Below are positions 29,841 through 40,560 of a DNA stretch of 64,000 nucleotides, one piece after another. A model generated the notes under the pieces. It had not been told where the DNA came from, did no database searches, and saw only the letters and a program-made list of their open reading frames with translations. Where the stretch lies: the NCBI GenBank assembly GCA_963575745.1, contig CAUYUJ010006280.1, forward strand, positions 186,131-250,130, given 5' to 3'. A program made the translations under genes and the position numbers. The first letter of the stretch is position 1; each line of letters opens with the position of its first letter. Origin of the DNA: Prorocentrum cordatum. Taxonomy: Eukaryota > Sar > Dinophyceae > Prorocentrales > Prorocentraceae.

Positions 29841-29944
29841 TGAGATCGTAGTGGAGGAGACCCCCAACCGGGAAATCGTTTCGTTTCGTTCGTGTCGTGC
29901 GTGCGGGCGAGGCGAAGCTTCGTGGGCGCGCGAGAGAAATGAAC

Positions 29945-30270
29945 CCGCCGCTGCTATGGAAAAGTCAGAACAAATGATTCTCCCCCGTCCGTCCGTCCGG
30001 CGGTGGCTCTCGGTGTCCCGCGGTGTCCCCTGGTGTCCGGTGGTGTCCCGTAGTGTCCGCCGCTGCTAGGGCGAAGTCAAGACGAATGATTCTTCCCCGT
30101 CCGTCCGTCCGGCGGTGGCTCGCGGTGTCCCGCGGTGTCCCGTGGCGTCCCGTGGTGTCCGCAGTTGCTAAGAATCAAGACACACGATTCTCCCCCGCCC
30201 GCCCGTTCGTCCGTTCGTCCGGCGGTGGCTCGCGGTATCCCGCGGTGTCCCGTGGTGTCCCGTGGTGTCC
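29945..30270 (+). repeat. Tandem repeat of about 110 bp, three units
   Basis: Units carry AATGATTCTCCCCCGTCC, GTCCGTCCGGCGGTGGCTC and serial GTGTCCCG blocks, at about 29,970, 30,085 and 30,185. Confidence 0.85.
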
Positions 30271-31000
30271 CGTGGTGTCCCGTTGAGTGAGATCGATACT
30301 GAGATCGATACTGAGATCGATGTGGTGCCCCGAAGTGTCCCGTGGTGTCCCAAAAAGTGAGATCGATAGTGAGATCGATAGTGGGATCGACTGCGGTGGT
30401 GTACCGTGGTGTCCCGTTGAGTGAGATCGATAGTGAGATCGATAGTGAGATCGACAGGTGTCCCGTGTTGTCCCGTGGTGTCCCGTGGTATCCCGTTGAG
30501 TGAGATCGATAGTGAGATCGATAGTGAGATCGATAGTGAGATCGATGTGATGCCCCGTGGTGTCCCGTGGTGTCCCAAAAAGTGAGATCCATAGTGAGCC
30601 CGATAGTGCGATCGAGAGGTGTCCCGTGTTGTCCCGTGGTGTCCCGTGGTATCCCGTTGAGTGAGATCCATAGTGAGATCGATAGTTAGATCGATAGTGA
30701 GATCGATGTGGTGTCCCGTGGTGTCCCGTTGAGTGAGATCGATAGTGAGATCGATCGTGAGATCGATGTGGTGTCCCGCGGTGTCCCGTGGTGTCCCGTT
30801 GAGTGAGATCGATAGTGAGATCGATAGTGAGCCCGATAGTGCGATCGAGAGGTGTCCCGCGGTGTCCCGTGGTGTCCCGTGGTGTCCTTATGAGTGAGAT
30901 CCATAGTGAGATCGACAAGTGTCCCGTGGTGTCCCGTTGTGTCCCGTTGTGTCCCGTGGTGTCCCGTTGAGTGAGATCGATAGTGAGATCGATTGAGTCA
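30270..31000 (+). repeat. Compound minisatellite of GTGTCCCGTG and AGTGAGATCGAT units
   Basis: Runs of a 10-base unit (GTGTCCCGTG) alternate with runs of a 12-base unit (AGTGAGATCGAT), with GTTGAGTGAG or AAAAAGTGAG at the joins. The alternation is repeated about nine times, giving a higher-order period near 80-100 bases. Confidence 0.95.
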
Positions 31001-31059
31001 GATGTTGGTCCCCCCCCCTCCCCCCCCCGCAACCTCCTTATCACCCGAATGGTGGTCGT

Positions 31060-31325
31060 ATAGGTTTGTGTGTGTTTGTGTCTGGTTGTGTGTATGTTGA
31101 TGTATGTGGTGTGTGTGTTGTGTGTGTGTGGTTGTGTGTGTGTGTTTATGTTTGCGTGTGTGCTTGTGCGTTGGATTGTGCGTTGGATTGTGCGTGTTTG
31201 TGTGTGCTTGTGTGCGTGTGTAGTGTGTCTGTGTGTGTGTGCGAATGTCTGTGTGTGAGTGTGTGTTTGTGTGTTTTGTGTGTGCGTGTGTTTGTGTGTG
31301 TGTTTGTGCGTGTGGTTGTGTATTG
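31060..31325 (+). repeat. TG-rich degenerate microsatellite
   Basis: GTGTGTTTGTGTGCG-like units with GTGCGTTGGATT inserted twice. No gene. Confidence 0.95.
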
Positions 31326-31329
31326 CATA

Positions 31330-31802
31330 AGGTCGGGTCCCTCGCCAAGCTAATGTTTCCTGGGAAGTTGGGGGCGATGTATGGGGAACTCTGCGAAGAG
31401 AGGGGGGTGCCTCTAAGAAGACTTACAGAAACGCTACTACATGGAACATTTACGGACACTTACAGAAACGCTACTAGATCCCTCCCATCCTCTTGGTCCG
31501 CGTCTGTTCGGTGCGTTCTTCCTCGTCCTCCCTCCCCTTCCCCCTTCCAGCCGGCCGGGAGATCCAACCCGCGGGCGGCCGAAGCGCGGTCTGCTGCTTG
31601 AGCGATGGCACACCATCACCCTGGTGGTGTCCCTTGCGGCGAGCCTGCTGCGGCAGCGCTAGAGACCGATTTGACCCGACTGCCTCGCTGGCCGCGGCCG
31701 CTGAGCCCCCAGAACCCCTCGTCTCCTCGATATGCCGCCCCATGCGTATGCCTGAACATGACCTGACCATGTCAAGCAGTGGCGAAGCGTCCTGGCGTGG
31801 CC
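31330..31802 (+). other. No gene supported
   Basis: GC-rich unique-looking sequence. A duplicated ACTTACAGAAACGCTACTA occurs twice near 31,420-31,475. Confidence 0.4.
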
Positions 31803-31973
31803 ATAGTCCTACCAAACAATGTTCTAGGAACCTTTTGTGACTCCCACGAAATGTTCTTGGAACATTTCTGGTTGGGACAGTCTTGTTTTATCACATCGGG
31901 TTCATGTTCTAAGACTGTTGTCTATGTTCTTAGAACATTTCTGGGTTCTAGGAACATGTCGTGGTAGGACTAT
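31803..31973 (+). mobile_element. Small TIR element (MITE-like), single copy
   Basis: It begins ATAGTCCTACCA and ends TGGTAGGACTAT. Further inward, ATGTTCTAGGAACC pairs with GGTTCTAGGAACAT, and TTCTTGGAACATTTCTGG recurs inside. There is no ORF. Confidence 0.7.
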
Positions 31974-32109
31974 AGGACTGCTGGGACGGTCGGTCCCTGC
32001 TCATCCACGGCAGACGAATTGGAGACGGCACGCGAGAGCCAGGGCAGACAGAAGCGAGAGACGACGGGGACGACGCAGGCGCGAGCGCGAAGCGCCACAC
32101 GTTGTTCAA

Positions 32110-32450
32110 ACCCCTGGCAGTCAGAGGTCGTTACTTTCAACCCGCATAGCAAGCACGGGCAGCCTTCCCAAGGGAACCCTTGCATCCTTGCCTCCATGGT
32201 TGAGGTTACAGGCTCGATGATGACTGCTGGGCGAGAAGGAGAAGTGCAGCTGCACGGGAGGTACCATCCCTGGCTTTGGAGGGGCACCGTCAACCCGCAC
32301 ATAGTAAGGATGGGCGACTTTCCAAGGCTGCCCGTGCATCCTTGCCTCCTCGGGCCATCCTCGACCGCTTTCGCTGGCCGCGCCCCGCGCGCAAAGTGTC
32401 GACATGGCCTTTCAAGGCCCTTGCATCCCCTTACCGCCCATCCGTATGAT
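32110..32450 (+). repeat. Imperfect duplication of about 60 bp
   Basis: CAACCCGCATAGCAAGCACG...CATCCTTGCCTCC at about 32,140 is repeated as CAACCCGCACATAGTAAGGA...CATCCTTGCCTCC at about 32,290. An inverted AGAGCGTTCC/GGAACGCTCT pair lies at 32,538-32,580. No gene. Confidence 0.6.
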
Positions 32451-32734
32451 ACGGGTCGACTGTACCTGGGCCGGCGCAGTCACGCCTATCAGGCTGAGGC
32501 TGTGATCGGACGGGGCCAGGACGAGGATAGGTCCGATCCAGAGCGTTCCGGGACGCTCTCGGGGCGCTCTGGAACGCTCTGAGAAGGCCGCGGCGCCCGA
32601 TGCAACCTCCAGAGCCGCCGGATCTCAGGGATTCTCGAGTTATCCTCGAATGTATCCTCGTCCTGGCCTGGTCTGGGCCGAGGCAGAGGAGGAATGGAAG
32701 GGGGGGAGAGGGCGTCCAGGCACGAGGAGGGGGG

Positions 32735-32870
32735 AGGAGGAGGAGGAGGAGGAGGAGGAGGAGGAGGAGGAGGAGGAGGAGGAGGAGGAGGAGGAGGAGG
32801 AGGAGTCGCAGAAGGAGGAGGAGGAGGAGCAGCAGGAGCAGCAGCAGCAGGAGCAGCGGGAGCGGGAAGG
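32735..32870 (+). repeat. (GGA)n trinucleotide tract
   Basis: Purine-rich on the + strand. Encodes only homopolymer-like frames. Confidence 0.97.
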
Positions 32871-32892
32871 GTTGAGCACGAAAGAACTGCAT

Positions 32893-33011
32893 TGACATAA
32901 ACTTCTGGAGCTCCGCGCGAATTCCTTGGATCGGCGCTGGGCCCTCCTGGCGGCGCCTTCAGCGCCGATCCAAGAAATCCGCACGGATCTCCGACGGTTT
33001 GTGTTTATGCG
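32893..33011 (+). mobile_element. Foldback element (GGAGGTCCGCGCGG family), diverged copy
   Basis: TGACATAAACTTCTGGAGCT...GATCGGCGCTGG pairs with CAGCGCCGATCCAAGAAATC...GTGTTTATG. It is a shortened member of the family best seen at 51,752-51,942. Confidence 0.75.
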
Positions 33012-33299
33012 TTTCTTGTTTCTCTAAATCAGGCACGTGCTACGCATTTGCAACATCATGTCTTCTCACCGCCGTCTCGGAGTGTCTCCTCAGCCACCTC
33101 TCTTCGTAGTGATCCACTCAGTATGCGCGAGCACTGCAGGATACACGTGCCGAAGGTTTTTGTGGGGATCGCTGTAGTCAAGTCAGTTTAGTCCGGTGGG
33201 GTCCAGGACCACTTCGATACATCATATAGGGCAGTACGAGGCCCCCTTGGGACCTTACACGAGGCAATCTTGGGCCATAGTGTGCCACCATTGGAGCAA

Positions 33300-33460
33300 G
33301 GGCTCCCACGAGGGCGCGAAGTTATTCGCGCTTCGCGCTTCGCTGTCCTCGTTCCTTCTCCCCCTCCTCTTCGTCCTCCTTTTCTCCCTTTGGGGGGGCG
33401 GCGCGAGAGCGCGAAGTTATTCGCGTTTCGCGGAGCGCGAAGCGCGAAGTTGGGAGCCCT
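33300..33460 (+). repeat. Palindrome-rich GCGCGAAGTTATTCGCG repeat
   Basis: GGCGCGAAGTTATTCGCG occurs at about 33,313 and 33,405, with CGCGCTTCGCGCTTCG arms. Self-pairing is likely. No gene. Confidence 0.7.
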
Positions 33461-33584
33461 AGTTGGAGGCAATCCTTCTTGGTTTTTGGAATTCGATGTG
33501 GCAATGTTGTACGCTTTGACCCCTCGTCTTCCCCCCCTCTGTCTAGACTCGGCAGGAGGGGTAGTGGGGAGAATCTACAGTTAT

Positions 33585-33770
33585 GTCGGGCCTGTCCCCC
33601 TACGGGGGGATTTTCGACGAAAAATAAGAAAATACCCCAAACATAATCCAACAATAGTCCAAAAATAGTCAGGGGATTACTTTTTGAGCATTTTTTTTTC
33701 CATCTTGGAGTATTTTTGGAGTATATTATATTTTTCGTCGAAGCTCCCCCTGTAGGGGGACAGGCCCGAC
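33585..33770 (+). mobile_element. MITE family A copy 1
   Basis: TIRs GTCGGGCCTGTCCCCCTAC and its complement CAGGGGGACAGGCCCGAC-type end extend inward through TTTTCGACGAAAAAT / ATTTTTCGTCGAAG. The interior is AT-rich with no ORF. Confidence 0.9.
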
Positions 33771-33859
33771 TTCAATCTAAAGGAGAGCCTGTAGTTGTTA
33801 TCGATGAGGTCGTGCGCTGAATCACCCGAGCCCAGAGGGCCTGTCAGAATTTTCGAAAA

Positions 33860-34095
33860 CCATCGCAGGGCCGCCCACCATCCGATTCGGTGCGATCCGA
33901 TTCGCTGGCTGGGGCCTCGATGCCGATTCGATTCGATTTGGCTCGACTCACGGGCATCGGCCAGGCCAGTCAGACGCAGGACCGCGGCGCTCCGATGTCG
34001 ATCCGAGGCGGGACAGTTGGCTGGCGATCCGATCCTGTTCCGATCCGACCCGATCTCGCGATTCGATACAGCCCAGGCCTGTCATCGTAGACCAC
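33860..34095 (+). repeat. Degenerate GATCCGATTCG repeat
   Basis: Irregular copies of GATTCG and GATCCGA. No gene. Confidence 0.6.
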
Positions 34096-34100
34096 GTCTA

Positions 34101-34240
34101 GGGGAACAGACAATGACATAAGCAGAAAAACTCGGAGGTCCGCGCGGATTTCTCGGATCGGCGCTGGACCCCTCTCCCTGGCGCGCGGAGCGCGCCAGGG
34201 GGGTCCCAGCGCCTATCCATGTAATCGTTCATTCCCCTTT
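34101..34240 (+). mobile_element. Foldback element, truncated copy abutting MITE A
   Basis: The left arm (GGGGAACAGACAATGACATA, ACTCGGAGGTCCGCGCGG) and the central CTGGCGCGCGGAGCGCGCC hairpin are present. The right arm decays after CCCAGCGCC. Confidence 0.8.
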
Positions 34241-34245
34241 GTGAA

Positions 34246-35015
34246 GTCGGGCCTGTCCCTCTGCACACGGAATATTCAAAAATTGTCAAAAAATAGCTCG
34301 GCGACGATTTGTCGATTATTTAATCGCTTCGCTCATTCCGCCGGCCCGTATTGCGCACCGCGGTCGACTGGATGAGAGGTCGTCGGCCGAGTTTTGGGGC
34401 CTCTTGGGGCCTCTTTTGGGCCTCTTGGGCGCCTCTTGGGGCGTCTTGGGGGCCTCTTGGGGGTCTCTTGGGGCCTCTTTGGGACCTCCTGGGCGGCTTC
34501 TGGGGCGGAGGGCTCGATTTTTCAGTTCTCTGTATCCCTCTTGAGCCCCTCTTGGGCCCGTCTTGGGGCCTCTTGGTCCGTCTTGGGCGGCACTTGGGCC
34601 GTCTTGGGGGCCCTCTTGGGCCGTTTCGGGGCCGTCTTGGGAGCTTCGTGGGCCGTCTTGGAGCGATCTTGGGCGCCTCTTGGGTCGTCTTGGAGCGTCC
34701 GGAAGCCGAAAAAGCCAGAACGCAAAAAACATCGGAAAAACCAATGAAAATCAACGATTTTGGCCTCTTGGGGCCCTCTTCGGAGGCCTCTTGGAAGGCT
34801 CTTGGGGCGTCTTGAAGGCCTCTTCGGCTGTCTTGGGGGTCTCTTGGGCCGTCTTGGGGTCATCTTCGGCGCCTTGGAGCGCTCTTTGAACGTCTCGGGG
34901 GCCTCTTGAGCAATCTTGGGGGCCGATTATTTGTATGTTGACATGTGTTGTGTATGCTTTGAGTTTGTTATGCATTTTTCGACCAATCATCCGCCTGCAG
35001 GGGGACATGCCCGAC
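34246..35015 (+). mobile_element. MITE family A copy 2 split by a nested insertion
   Basis: The left TIR GTCGGGCCTGTCCCT is at 34,246 and the right TIR GGGGGACATGCCCGAC ends at 35,015. Between them about 600 bp of CTTGGGGCCT sequence is inserted (next entry). Without it the element would be about 160 bp, like the other copies. Confidence 0.8.
34322..34932 (+). mobile_element. Insertion carrying the CTTGGGGCCT repeat, 9-bp target duplication
   Basis: CGATTATTT occurs at 34,313-34,321 and again at 34,924-34,932, precisely bracketing foreign sequence inside MITE A. The insert starts AATCGCTTCGCTCATTCC and holds some forty units of 10-12 bases such as CTTGGGGCCT, interrupted by AAACCAATGAAAATCAACG-type sequence. 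Confidence 0.75.
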
Positions 35016-35019
35016 CTTA

Positions 35020-35450
35020 CCCTAATGATGGTAACGCTGCTCGGGCCGGACGAAAGGGGGGATCCGGAAAGGGGGGGTTACGAAATCTGCTGTATGCAGC
35101 TGGTTTCGGCCCCACCGAGGGGCCCATTCCTCGATACATAACCGCCTCCGGCGCCGGGAGGCGCCGGGACAATCAGCCACGTGAGCTGATTCTCGAGCCC
35201 CCACCTTTGCTATCCCCCCCCGCTCGCCCCGCCCGAGCTACCCAGAGCGCGCACAGCGCCTGCCGTGCTGCCGCAGGCGCTTTCGCCTCGGTGCCCAGCT
35301 TCACGCTGCCGCGAGGCGCCAGCTTCAGCTCCCAGGCGCCGCCCCGCCGCGCCGGCGCCTCTCCCTGGGGGGGGGACGCACGAGGCAGGGCCAGGGCGCG
35401 CGCAGGCCAGGCAGGCCCCGCAGGATCTGGCAGGATCTCTGCTCCCTCCT
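35020..35450 (+). other. GC-rich spacer, no gene supported
   Basis: Contains GGCGCCGGGAGGCGCCGG and similar short palindromes. Open frames lack motifs. Confidence 0.4.
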
Positions 35451-35790
35451 CCCTCCTCCTCCTGCTCCTCCTCCTGCTCCTCCTCTTCCTGCTCCTGCTC
35501 CTCCTCCTGCTCCTCCTCCTCCTGCTCCTCCTCCTTCTCCTCCTCTCCTCCTCCTCCTCCTGCTCCTCCTCCTGCTCCTCCTCAGGCCTCCTCCTCCTCC
35601 TCCTCCTCCTCCTGCTCCTGCTCCTCCTCCTGCTCCTCCTCCTCCTGCTCCTCCTCCTCCTCCTGCTCCTCCTCCTCCTCCTCCTCCTCAGGCCTCCTCC
35701 TCCTCCTCCTCCTCCTCCTCCTCCTCCTCCCCCCTTCCCCCTCCCCTCTTTTTCCTCCTTCTCCTCCTCTTGTTCCTCCTCCTCGATGTT
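35450..35790 (+). repeat. (CTC)n / (CTCCTG)n tract
   Basis: About 300 bases of CTCCTC with CTG interruptions and a duplicated CCTCAGGCCTCCTCC. Confidence 0.97.
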
Positions 35791-35799
35791 GGCGTGTGC

Positions 35800-37295
35800 C
35801 CGAAAGGAGGGGGAGGGAGAATTCGGAATGGGACAGTGGATCGTCGTCGGAGGAAGAGGTAGCCATACCGCTAGCCTTCGTCAGTTTATCCTTTCTTCGC
35901 TCTCTTGGGAGGCCCTCGTCGCCACCGTTGGATTCGCATCGAAGTTCTGGTCAGAACGCACCCCGGGAGAGGTCTGGGGAGTAGCGGTATTGGTATCTTC
36001 TGATTTCCCCAGATCGGATGTCAGAGAGTCTAGGACTCCTTGATGGGGTCAGAACAGATGGGATCGGAGGATCACTCCGCATCGGCGATGTATTGGCGAT
36101 GCTGCTCGATGTGGAGACCGAGTTTCTTCACGCCGACGGCCCTGATGCATCGGCGATGCGGCGCGATCCTCCCGCCCCATCTGCCCAGACCCCATCCAGA
36201 TGGCCTCTGGAGAAGGGAGGGGCGGCGGGCGAGCAGGAGGGAGGGTCTGGAGCGGGTGCCAGTGCCTTTGCCATCGCACGGACGTCCATTCCATGTGCCT
36301 TTTTCGGTTTCGTGCGTGTTTTTGTCTGCTCGATGATCCAGGATGCTCCTCCAGGGTCCTCGCCGAGAAGCAAATATGCACACGTCCGAGGGATGCCAGG
36401 TGCCAGGGGAGGGGATGAGGACGGATGCTTCATGCAGGATTTCGGTGCCGAATGTTTCACACTGTTCTGTTGGATCGGAATGTTCTCGGGTCCTTGGTCC
36501 ATCGAACAGGGTGCTCCCCTCTGCAGCGGTGGCCACGCTTCAGGATCGGCGACCTGCTCCCGCCGTTCCGACTGGCGCTCCTGCCCAGCGCGGGCCACCT
36601 CTCTGGCTCCGAGTCCTTCCTCGCCGTTGCTCCCGCTTCTTTTTTTTGTTCGCTTTCGCCTTCCGCGGATGTTTCTCCTGCTTCTACTCCTGCTCCTGCT
36701 CCTCCCCCCGCCTCCTCATCCTCGTCTTCCATGATGATCCACATCCTCTGCCTCCTGCTCGCCCGCCTCCCGCTCCTTCTCCTATGCACAAGAGGCTCCC
36801 ATGTCCGATTGCGTAGCAAGTCGTGTCAAGACTTGCAGCTGCAATTTTGGTACAAAGGTCTTCCGGGACATCCCAGCCAGCCCACAGATCAGGATGCAGC
36901 GCAATGGGAAGGAATGGGTGGGAGGGTAGGCTGTCAGGTGTTGCGAGAGCGCGCCTAGCTTGTCCCCTGTCAGGTTTTCGGTCCGTTGGGACATCCTCGG
37001 CAGACTCGAAGTCCGAAGCTCGCGGCTGTTCAGGGTGTGCATGATCCACGCAGCAGGATCCGCTCATCACGCCTCTTCCCTCCTCCACCCGCCTCCGCTC
37101 CTTCTGACCTCCAGTGGATCTTGGAGCACCAGGCCAGAGGGGTCCAGCTGTCCCAGATGCATGGCAGACTGCACAATCGCGAAGACGTGCGCAGCCTCCC
37201 AAAGGTCCGCGCGGATATGTCCTGCAGGGCCGGACCTGAACGGTGTTCCTGGCGATTCCGTGGGCTGTTTCTGTTTCGATTTCCTGTTGCGGTGA
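35800..37295 (+). other. No gene supported; contains a dispersed repeat shared with 61.9 kb
   Basis: Frames up to 240 codons are open here, but composition is ordinary GC-rich DNA and nothing is recognised. The part 36,255-36,400 (CGGACGTCCATTCCATGTGC, TTTCGTGCGTGTTTTTGTC, GTCCTCGCCGAG) has a reverse-complement relative at about 61,860-61,995. Confidence 0.45.
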
Positions 37296-37299
37296 ACCG

Positions 37300-37408
37300 A
37301 TAACGATAACAACGATAACAACGATAACAACGATAACAACGATAACGATAACAACGATAACGATAACGATAACAACGATAACAACGATATCAACGATAAC
37401 AACGATCA
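37300..37408 (+). repeat. (AACGAT)n / (AACGATAAC)n minisatellite
   Basis: Uniform GATAACAACGATAAC units. Confidence 0.97.
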
Positions 37409-37554
37409 AGGATGTTCTCCTGCTGTACTCGCTGGAAGTACGTGAAGGTGGATTCGAGACGCGAGCGAGGGGGAAACGGACGCAAAACGCACACGAAAAG
37501 CACCGCTCAGGTTTTGCCCTGATCTCCCGGGTCGGCGCGGCGGAGCGCGGAGCG

Positions 37555-37805
37555 TCCTCGTCCTCGCCCTCGTCCTCCTCGTCCTGTCCTCCTCGTCCTC
37601 CTCCTCGTCGTCGTCGTCGTCGTCGTCCTCCTCCTCCTCGTCCTCCTCCTCGTCCTCCTCCTCCTCCTCCTCCTCCTCCTCCTCCTCCTCCTCCTCCTCC
37701 TCCTCCTCCTCCTCCTCCTCCCCCTCCTCCTCCTCCCCCCTCCCTCCTCCTCCTCCTCCTCCTCCTCCTCCTCCTCCTCCTCCTCCCTCCTCCTCCTCCT
37801 CCTGG
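37555..37805 (+). repeat. (CTC)n with (GTC)n start
   Basis: CCTCGTCGTCGTC changes into a pure CCTCCTCCT tract. The flanks CTCTGGCGCGCGGAGAGCG resemble the hairpin of the foldback family, so the tract may have expanded inside such a copy. Confidence 0.9.
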
Positions 37806-37951
37806 TGGCCTCTGGCGCGCGGAGAGCGCGCCGCGGGGCGGCGCCGGGCTCCCTGCCGCCGGGGGCCCCAGCTGCGCGCTGCGGGTGGACTTCGGGACGG
37901 TGCTTTGACGTGTTCGCCCTGCCCAGCCCCACGGTGCAAATTGAAGCTCAA

Positions 37952-38157
37952 GTCGGGCCTGTCCCCCTGCAGGGGGGTTCTCGACGATGTTTTGTTTCGT
38001 TTTTTCAAGAATAAAAAAGCCCAAAGTAGTCAAAAAGATAGTCCAAACAAAGTCTGGGGACAATGTTTTCAGCATTTTTTGTTTAACCTTTTTGGAGCAT
38101 TTTTTGAATATTTTTTGTTTTTCGTTGAAAATCCCCCTGTAGGGGGACAGGCCCGAC
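37952..38157 (+). mobile_element. MITE family A copy 3
   Basis: TIRs GTCGGGCCTGTCCCCCTGCA and GTAGGGGGACAGGCCCGAC, flanked by CA-A and ATAA. AT-rich interior (ATTTTTTGAATATTTTTTG). Confidence 0.9.
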
Positions 38158-38359
38158 ATAAGGCCATCCCCGCGGTACAAATTCAAGTGCTTCGCCTTGT
38201 CGTTTGGCAGGCTGTTTCAGTGGAGGTGCGTGAGCCGAGCGTCCGGAGGGATGCGTTGGCAGCATATTGCACGGTTGGCAACGCTGTATGGTCAAACAAA
38301 TCGTTGGTGGGGCATTTTGGGCCCGAAGGGACCCAGGAAGTTGCATCAAAGCCGTCCTG

Positions 38360-38490
38360 GCCGCTTTGGGAGTCAGGGTCGGAGTCGTCGGAGTCGGAGT
38401 CGGCATCGGAGCCAGAGTCGTCGGAGTTCGAGATGGAGTCGTTGCAGTCGAAGCCGTCAGAATCTTCGTCGTTCTCGTCGCAGTCATGTC
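38360..38490 (+). repeat. (GTCGGA)n repeat
   Basis: GGAGTCGTCGGAGTCGGAGTC units, repeated again at 39,300-39,420. Both tracts lead into TGTCTGGCG arrays. Confidence 0.9.
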
Positions 38491-38499
38491 GGGGTGTGT

Positions 38500-38687
38500 T
38501 CGGGTGAGTCTGGCGTGTGTCACGATGTGTCTGGGTGTGTCTGGCGCGTGGTTTCGGTTTGTCTTGGTGTGTCTGAGGGGGGTGTCTGGGGGGTGTCCAG
38601 GTTGTGGTTCGGCGTGTGTCTGGCGTGTGTTTGGTGTGTGTGTGTGTGCGTGAGTGAGTGAGTGAGTGTGTGTGTGTGTGTGTGCGT

Positions 38688-38725
<38 letters not shown>

Positions 38726-38880
38726 TGGCCTGTGTCCGGCATGTGGTTGGCGCGTGTGTTGCGTGTGTCTGGCGTGTGTCTGTCTTGTGTCTGGCGTGTG
38801 TCTGGCGGGTGTCTGGCGCGTCTGGCGTGTGTCTGGTGTGCGTTTGTCTGGCGTGCGGTGGCGCGTCTGAGGTCTGAGGT
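38500..38880 (+). repeat. TGTGTCTGGCG minisatellite, first array
   Basis: Units of about 9-12 bases, mostly 11, interrupted by a TG tract at 38,660-38,725. Confidence 0.95.
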
Positions 38881-39290
38881 GTTTGCCCAGGAGGTGTGTA
38901 TGGGTCACCCAGATCTGTCTGGGGTGCCTTTTTTTTGCGCGCGGCTCTCTAGACATGTTGGCGCTGTTCACATATTGTCAACCCGAGGTGTCCACACGCC
39001 ATTGGCGTGTGCGCGCGTACACTGCAACATCTTACTCTTCCCGTGAAAGGCAACCATACCTTCACGACATACAATTGCGAGGCCAGGATGCGTTCTGAAG
39101 CATCCGCCACCGAACGTCAACATAACAGTTTTTTGGGGGGCCTGACACAGCCAGCTTGCGTGTACGCACATAGTTGTTGGTGTAGTTGCATGCGTTTTTA
39201 TGTGTCTACGCAAGCTCGTCTGCGGTAGCCAATGTGAAACTGCTTGAGGGTATTACGCCTTAGAGTTCAGAAGGGATGAGGCAGACAAAA
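38880..39290 (+). other. No gene supported
   Basis: Ordinary-looking sequence between two minisatellite arrays. Confidence 0.4.
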
Positions 39291-39391
39291 ACGGTCGGAC
39301 GGCCATCGTCGTCGGAGTCGTCGGAGCCAGAGTCGTCGCCAGCGTCGGAGTCGTCGGAGTTGGAGATGGGGTCGTCGCGTTCGCAGTCGTT

Positions 39392-39419
<28 letters not shown>

Positions 39420-39425
<6 letters not shown>

Positions 39426-39812
39426 TTCTGGGGTGTGTCGAGGTGTGTCTGGCGTGTGTTTGACGTGTGCCTGGCGTGTGTCTAAGTGTGCCTGGCGTGT
39501 GTCTTGGTGTGTCTGGCGTATGTAAGTGTGTCTGGCGTGTGTCTGGTGTGTGTCGTTTGTGTGTGTGCTTGTGTGTGTGTGTGTCTGGCGTGCGTCTGTC
39601 GTGTGTCTGGCGTGTGTCTGGGTTGTGCCTAGTGTTGTCTGGCATGTGTCAGGGTGTATCTGGCGTATGGTTTCTGGCAGGTGTCTGGTGTGTGTGTGTG
39701 TGTCTGGAGTGTGTCTGGCATGTGTCTGGCGTGTGTCTGGTGTGTGTCTGGCGTGCGTCTGGCGTGTGACTGGCGTCAGTCTGGGTGTATGTGGCGTGTG
39801 TCGGTGTGTCTG

Positions 39813-39847
<35 letters not shown>

Positions 39848-40560
39848 GCGTGTCTGGCGTGTGTCTTGCGTGTGTCTTTTGTGTGTATGGCGTGTGTCTG
39901 GCATGTGTCTTGTGAGTCTGGCATGCGTCTGGGTGTGTCCGGCGTGCGTCTGAATATGTTTGGGTCGTGTCTTTTTGTGTGTGTGTTTGGCGTGTATATG
40001 GCGTGTCTCTGGGTGTGTCTGGCGTGTCTTTGGGTGTGTCAGGCCTGTGTCTGGCGCGTGTCTGACGTGTGTCTGGCGTGTGTCTGGCGTGTGTCTGGCG
40101 TATGCCTGGTGTGTGTGTGTGTGTCGTGTGTCTGGCGCGTGTCTGACGTGTGTATGGCGTGTGTCTGGCGTGTGTCTGGCGTGCGTTTGGCGTGATTCTG
40201 GCGTGTGTGTCTGGCGTCTGTTTGACGTGTGTCTGGTGTGTGTCTGGCGTGTGTCTCTTGTGTGTGTGTGTGCGTGTGTGTGTGTGTGTGTGTGCGTGTG
40301 TGTGTGTGTAAATGCGTGTGTGTGTGTGTGTGCGTGTGTGTGTGTGTGTGTCTGGCGTGCGTCTGTCGTGTGTCTGACGTGTGTCTGAGTGTGTTTGGTT
40401 GTGTCTATAGGTGTGTCAGGCGTGTGTCTGGCGTTCGTCTGGCGTGTCTCTGGGTGTGTGAGGCGTGTGTCTGGAGTGCGTCCAGCATGTGTGTGGCGTG
40501 TGTCTGATCTGTGTTTGGCGTGTGTGTGGCGTGTGTCTGGGCGTGTCTGGTGTGCGCCCA
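39420..40560 (+). repeat. TGTGTCTGGCG minisatellite, second array
   Basis: More than 1.1 kb of the same 11-base unit, with TG tracts near 39,815-39,850 and 40,260-40,355. The two arrays share the same (GTCGGA)n lead, so one is likely a duplicate of the other. Confidence 0.95.

Noticed and set aside
35450-35990. Long open frames of Leu, Ser, Pro, Glu or Arg over (CTC)n and (GGA)n tracts, here and at 32.7, 37.6, 43.4, 47.7, 50.7, 52.5 and 60.8 kb
   Set aside because: Trinucleotide repeats have no stops in most frames. No flanking motif, start context or conservation supports a protein.
36018-36734. 238-codon open frame as a gene
   Set aside because: It overlaps a dispersed repeat found inverted at 61.9 kb, has no motif, and competing frames of similar size exist on the other strand.
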